From the NCBI RefSeq assembly GCF_937997595.1, contig NZ_CALKTS010000084.1, positions 1 to 13,561 of the forward strand: a DNA stretch of 13,561 nt, in the 5' to 3' direction. A model generated the notes under the pieces. That model was given only the letters and a program-made list of their open reading frames with translations. It did no database searches and was not told the DNA's origin. Both the position numbers and the translations under genes were made by a program. This document shows, in pieces, positions 13,348 through 13,561 of this stretch. This DNA comes from an uncultured Campylobacter sp. GTDB lineage: Bacteria; Campylobacterota; Campylobacteria; Campylobacterales; Campylobacteraceae. Numbering within the stretch: position 1 is the stretch's first letter; each line of letters starts with the position of its first letter.

Positions 13348-13561
13348 GCTTTGCCTCGCGTATAGTCCTCAAAATATCGGTAAACCTTGCCCGATTTGAT
13401 CGCCTCTAAAATGAGTGGCTTAGCCTCCGCAGGGCTTGACACGACATCCGCGCAGTATAGCGCAAACATCGCGTTTAGCACGACGATGTCAAATTTCGGC
13501 CCATCAAGCTCGCCTTTTAAAATTTGCTTTAAAATCTCGGCATTAGCCTCGCCGTCGCCGC
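13344..13561 (-). CDS. trpD: Anthranilate phosphoribosyltransferase TrpD, C-terminus (partial)
   Basis: The last 71 codons are present (first full codon after two bases at the right edge), ending KVYRYFEDYTRGKA and TGA 13346-13344. The segment DIVVLNAMFALYCADVV followed by a helix (PAEAKPLILEAIKSGKVYRYFEDY) matches the C-terminal end of TrpD, which joins anthranilate to PRPP. Whether it is fused to the TrpG glutaminase, as in some Campylobacter, cannot be seen here. The stop overlaps the TTG start of the methylase, so the restriction-modification genes depend on trpD transcription. The family assignment is good despite the short piece. Confidence 0.88.
   Translation of the reverse strand, partial: GDGEANAEILKQILKGELDGPKFDIVVLNAMFALYCADVVSSPAEAKPLILEAIKSGKVYRYFEDYTRGKA

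Noticed and set aside
1..13561. tRNA, rRNA or insertion sequence
   Set aside because: No cloverleaf-like sequence, rRNA motif, transposase motif or IS-type terminal repeats were recognised on either strand.

Overview
The window looks like the chromosome of a Campylobacter-type epsilonproteobacterium, probably one of the higher-GC oral species (gracilis/rectus/showae/curvus type). This rests on TrpB/TrpA/TrpF/TrpD sequence, a YedE/FdhT-type selenium-related membrane protein, very frequent AAATTT/TTTAAA words, and moderate-GC housekeeping genes beside AT-rich accessory genes. The species call is inference.

Layout, left to right. 1-753: AT-rich, with the 3' end of an unknown gene and a small membrane-anchored protein. 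754-4046: a promoter with an operator-like direct repeat, then trpB and trpA (8-bp overlap) and, 10 bp on, a signal-peptide/one-TM protein with a long acidic linker that resembles FliO in architecture. 4047-4284: convergent intergenic region with a good terminator for the minus strand. 4285-6375 (minus): a TonB-dependent receptor of the haem/haemoglobin type, preceded by Fur-like repeats. 6376-6795: divergent intergenic region, also holding nine phased 11-bp units. 6796-7857: YedE-family transporter. 7858-8154: no intact gene; a stem-loop, a possible gene remnant and a 20-bp palindrome. 8155-13561 (all minus, tightly packed): trpD (partial), an adenine methyltransferase, an EcoRI/MunI-family restriction endonuclease, trpF, then two paralogous AT-rich membrane proteins.

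How the genes work together. The tryptophan genes are split: trpB-trpA run on the plus strand and trpD...trpF on the minus strand about 7 kb away. A complete type II restriction-modification pair sits between trpD and trpF. Its junctions are so tight (methylase TTG overlapping the trpD stop, 1 bp between methylase and nuclease, 8 bp between nuclease and trpF) that it should be transcribed and translated as part of the biosynthetic operon. TrpF itself is strange: 493 residues instead of about 200, with the catalytic barrel motifs intact but two low-complexity, Cys-rich insertions of about 80 and 210 residues.

The strongest points for follow-up are the restriction system embedded in the trp operon, its predicted MunI-like (CAATTG) rather than EcoRI-like specificity, the expanded TrpF, the 11-bp phased repeat, and the operator-like repeats in front of trpB and the haem receptor.
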